Part shown: positions 7,725 through 10,508 of the stretch, piece after piece | How the letters are laid out: each line of letters opens with the position of its first letter | How positions within the stretch are numbered: position 1 is the stretch's first letter | Assembly: GCA_964603915.1 (NCBI GenBank) | Contig: CAZRWU010000118.1 | Location: 1-10,508, forward strand | DNA: 10,508 nt | Origin: REEP01 sp964603915 | GTDB taxonomy: Bacteria > Pseudomonadota > Alphaproteobacteria > Rhodospirillales > Defluviicoccaceae | Direction of reading: 5' to 3' | Notes under the pieces: generated by a model | Told to the model about the DNA's origin: nothing | The model's input: only the letters and a program-made list of their open reading frames with translations | Database searches by the model: none | Made by a program: the position numbers and the translations under genes

Positions 7725-10508
7725 GTGAAAAAAATCCTCGCTGTCGTCGCCGGCATTGTCGTTCTGCTCCTGATCGCGGTCGTGGTCGTCCCGCGCTTCA
7801 TCGACTGGAACCGCTACAAGGACGATATCGCCGCTGAGGCGCGGCGGCTGACGGGGCGCGACGTCGGCATCGACGGCGACATCCGGCTCAGCGTCCTGCC
7901 CAGTCCCGCCCTTGTCGTCAACGATCTCCGCGTCGCCAACATCCCGGGCGGCGTCGAAGCGGACATGGCCCGGCTCAAGCAAGCCGAGGTTCATGTCGCC
8001 CTGATGCCGTTGCTCTCGGGCCGCGTCGCGGTCAGCCGCGTCACGCTGGTGGAGCCGGTGGTGGCTCTCGAGGTCCTGCCCGACGGCCGCAACAACTGGA
8101 CGTTCACGCTCGAGGAAACGCCGCCGGAGACCCCGCCGGAGGCGACGGAGGAAGAACCCGGGCGGGACGGCGGGCCCGATGTCCGCCTCGACGAAGTTGA
8201 GATCGAGAACGGCGTCATCACCTATCATGATGTCGCGGCGGGCTCGCTGCGGCGGATCGCGCAGTTGAACGCGACGATCGAAGCGGCGTCGCTGCAAGGG
8301 CCGATCGCGAGCACCGGCAGCTTCACGGCCGAGGGCGTTCCCCTCGGCTTCGATCTCGATGTCGGAAGGTTCGCGGGCGAAGCCCAGGTTCCCGTCGCCG
8401 TCGCCCTGACCAGCGTCGCCGGCAATACGCGCCTGGCGGTGCGCGGCAACGCTCTCGACATTGAGTCCGATCCGCGTTTCCAAGGACGCATCGAGGCCGA
8501 GGCTGGCAATCTTGCGAGCGCCCTGCACGCGCTGATCGCCGAGCCGCTTCCGGGATTTCTCGCGCAGCGGGCGGCGCTCGCCTTCGATCTCGCGGCCTCC
8601 GCCGACAGCGCCAGCATCGACGCGCTGGCGCTGCGCCTGGGCGAGATGACGGCGGACGGCGCGGCGACCATCGATTTCGGCGACGAGCCGTCTCTCGCCG
8701 CCCAACTCGCCGCCGGCACCATCGATCTCGACGCCTGGCTGGCGATGCCCGACGCCGTTCCACCGGGCGCGCAGGCGAGCCGAGAGGACGCGGCCGCGAC
8801 CCCGGCTCCCGAGCAACCCGGGGACGCGGCCGCCTTCACCTTGCCGACCGGCGTCGCCGCGACGGTGGCCCTGGCGGTGGAGGCGATCGCCTTCAACGAC
8901 GGCGTGATCCGCCAAGTCCGGGCCGATGCCGAGCTTGCCGACGGCGCGGTCACCCTCAGCCGGCTTTCGGCGCTGCTGCCCGGCGGCGCCGAGGCGGCGA
9001 TGGTCGGAGCGCTGAACGATGTGGACGGAGAGCCCGCGTTCAACGGCCAGCTTGAGGCGCGCGCCGCCGATCTGCGCAGCGTGCTGCGCTGGCTCGATGT
9101 CGATGTCGCCACTGTTCCCGCCGGGGGCTTGCGCACGCTCGCCCTGACCAGCGATATCGCCATGACGGCGCGGCGAGTCGAGGCGAACAACCTCGATCTG
9201 CGCTTGGACAGCTCGACGATCCGCGGGGTGATCGGCGCCGCCATGGGCGAGCCGCCGACCGTCGCGGCCGACCTTGCCGTCGACCGCCTCAATCTCAACG
9301 CCTACCTCCCGACCACCGCCGCCGAGCCGCAGCCGACCTCGCCTCCCGCCGAATCTGCCTCCGTGGGCAGCGAGACGGCGGAAGCCGACCCCCTGCGCGA
9401 CCTCAACGCCGAGATCGTCCTGCGCATTGCCGCCGCCACCTATAACGGCGCGCCGGCCAACGACGTCGTCGTCGACGGCGGGCTCGCCGACGGCGCGCTG
9501 ACGCTGCGCCGCGCCAGCATCGGCGATTTCGCCGGGGCGACCGCCAGCGCGTCGGGACGGATCGCGGGGCTGACCACGCGGCCCACGATGGACAACGTGG
9601 CGATCAACTTCAGCGCTTCCGACCCTGCGCGGCTGCTGCGCGCTCTCGATATGACGGTTCCCGAACAGGCGCAAAACCTCGGCGGCGTCAGCGGCAAGGG
9701 GACGCTGAACGGGACGCCGGAGGCGCCGGCCGTGGATCTGGCCATGCAAGCGGCGGGCGCGGAGGTTCGCCTTGCCGGCACGCTCAATCCGCAGGCCGGA
9801 ACCCTTTACGCGGGCCGCGCCGGCTTCGCCGCAAGGGATCCGGCGCCCCTGTTGTCGGCGCTCGCCGTCGATTATCGCCCGACCGGGCCGATCGGGCCAA
9901 CCGATATCAGCGGGGCCGTTGTCGCGCGCGACGCCAGCATCGCAATCAGCGAACTGTCGGGCCAGGTGGCGGGAACGCCGGTCAGCGGCTCGATCACCAT
10001 GACCATGGCGGGGCCGCGGCCGCACATGGCGGCCGACCTCGCCACCGGCCGGCTCGTTGTCGATCCTCTGCTGCCGGCCGATCAGGCGGCGTCAGTCCCG
10101 GCGATGATCGTGCCGGCGGCGTGGTCGCCGTCGCGGGCGGCGCTGCGGGCGGAGCGGCGGCCGGAGGTGGCGCTCGCCGCCGCCGCCGACGTCCACGGCC
10201 GCTGGTCGCGCGAGCCGATCGACCTCAGCGCCCTGCGTGATGTCGACGCCGACATCAGGTTGCGCTCCGAGGCAATCGTCTACCAGGGCTACACGCTCGC
10301 CAATGCCGATCTGACGGCGGCGCTGGCGGGCGGCGTGCTGAACCTCGAACCCGTGCGCGGCAGCTTTTTTGGCGGCCCGTTCACGGGGAGCGCCCGCGTC
10401 GACGCCACCGGCACGCCGGCCGTCTCCATCGCCTTAACCGTCGAGGGCGCCGATCTCGGCCAAGCGCCCGCCACGCCGCAAGGCATCGCCGGCGGGCGCC
10501 TCAACGCC
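7725..10508 (+). CDS. AsmA-family membrane-anchored protein (partial, 3' end beyond window)
   Basis: From GTG 7725 the frame is open for all 928 codons to the window edge, with no stop. The protein begins with a Lys-Lys pair and one strongly hydrophobic segment (about residues 4-23), giving an inner-membrane anchor with the remainder in the periplasm. The adjoining FIDWNRYKDDI, the TGRDVGIDGDIRLSVLPSPALVVNDLRVAN stretch's core (RLSVLPSP, then NDLRVAN), and alternating beta-strand-like repeats are typical of the AsmA N-terminal region. Members of this family (AsmA, YhdP, TamB) are linked to lipid transport and outer-membrane assembly. At least three low-complexity Pro/Ala/Glu-rich linkers interrupt the repeats, near residues 130-155, 340-370 and 528-558. 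The GTG start is chosen because the hydrophobic anchor begins right after it; AGGG about 10 bases upstream is a weak ribosome site. Which subfamily it belongs to cannot be decided without the C terminus. Confidence 0.9.
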   Translation, partial: MKKILAVVAGIVVLLLIAVVVVPRFIDWNRYKDDIAAEARRLTGRDVGIDGDIRLSVLPSPALVVNDLRVANIPGGVEADMARLKQAEVHVALMPLLSGRVAVSRVTLVEPVVALEVLPDGRNNWTFTLEETPPETPPEATEEEPGRDGGPDVRLDEVEIENGVITYHDVAAGSLRRIAQLNATIEAASLQGPIASTGSFTAEGVPLGFDLDVGRFAGEAQVPVAVALTSVAGNTRLAVRGNALDIESDPRFQGRIEAEAGNLASALHALIAEPLPGFLAQRAALAFDLAASADSASIDALALRLGEMTADGAATIDFGDEPSLAAQLAAGTIDLDAWLAMPDAVPPGAQASREDAAATPAPEQPGDAAAFTLPTGVAATVALAVEAIAFNDGVIRQVRADAELADGAVTLSRLSALLPGGAEAAMVGALNDVDGEPAFNGQLEARAADLRSVLRWLDVDVATVPAGGLRTLALTSDIAMTARRVEANNLDLRLDSSTIRGVIGAAMGEPPTVAADLAVDRLNLNAYLPTTAAEPQPTSPPAESASVGSETAEADPLRDLNAEIVLRIAAATYNGAPANDVVVDGGLADGALTLRRASIGDFAGATASASGRIAGLTTRPTMDNVAINFSASDPARLLRALDMTVPEQAQNLGGVSGKGTLNGTPEAPAVDLAMQAAGAEVRLAGTLNPQAGTLYAGRAGFAARDPAPLLSALAVDYRPTGPIGPTDISGAVVARDASIAISELSGQVAGTPVSGSITMTMAGPRPHMAADLATGRLVVDPLLPADQAASVPAMIVPAAWSPSRAALRAERRPEVALAAAADVHGRWSREPIDLSALRDVDADIRLRSEAIVYQGYTLANADLTAALAGGVLNLEPVRGSFFGGPFTGSARVDATGTPAVSIALTVEGADLGQAPATPQGIAGGRLNA

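Noticed and set aside
7698..10025. Minus-strand 775-codon frame
   Set aside because: It is antisense to the AsmA-family gene, which has a membrane anchor and family-like repeats and stays open for 928 codons on the plus strand.

Overview
The window looks like chromosomal DNA from a GC-rich alphaproteobacterium. The best evidence is a circularly permuted two-piece tmRNA gene, a form typical of Alphaproteobacteria (it also occurs in some cyanobacteria and betaproteobacteria), followed at once by an alphaproteobacterial-type SspB. A Rhodospirillales-like host is a guess from GC content and gene content, not something the sequence proves.

Layout. 15-395 (minus): a short RTX-repeat protein whose frame stops at a TAA inside the repeat array; repeat-like coding resumes in frame after the stop and leaves the window. 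396-1420: about 1 kb without a recognisable protein gene. It holds a nested palindrome just upstream of the RTX start, a candidate leftward promoter (963-991), and a minus-strand unit ending in a good intrinsic terminator (1097-1123) that looks like a small RNA. 1421-2107 (plus): beta-class carbonic anhydrase. 2140-2168: a well-formed promoter. 2175-2458 (plus): permuted ssrA (acceptor piece, 39-nt intervening segment, coding piece with an 11-residue tag). 2501-2977: SspB, the ClpXP adaptor for tmRNA-tagged proteins. 3171-3653: exported four-EF-hand protein. 3703-5340: class I (Fe-S) fumarase. 5351-6028: KANL3/Tex30-like alpha/beta hydrolase. 6124-7533: class II fumarase FumC. 7725 to the right edge: an AsmA-family membrane-anchored protein, at least 928 codons, cut by the window end.

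How the parts relate. ssrA and sspB form a functional pair: tmRNA adds the degradation tag during ribosome rescue and SspB delivers tagged products to ClpXP. Two unrelated fumarases that catalyse the same TCA-cycle step, one oxygen-sensitive and one oxygen-stable, lie within 800 bp of each other with the hydrolase between them. Every gene from 1421 rightward is on the plus strand; the RTX gene and the putative small RNA point left. The most unusual material is the permuted ssrA with its atypical T-loop, the candidate small RNA, and the interrupted RTX array.
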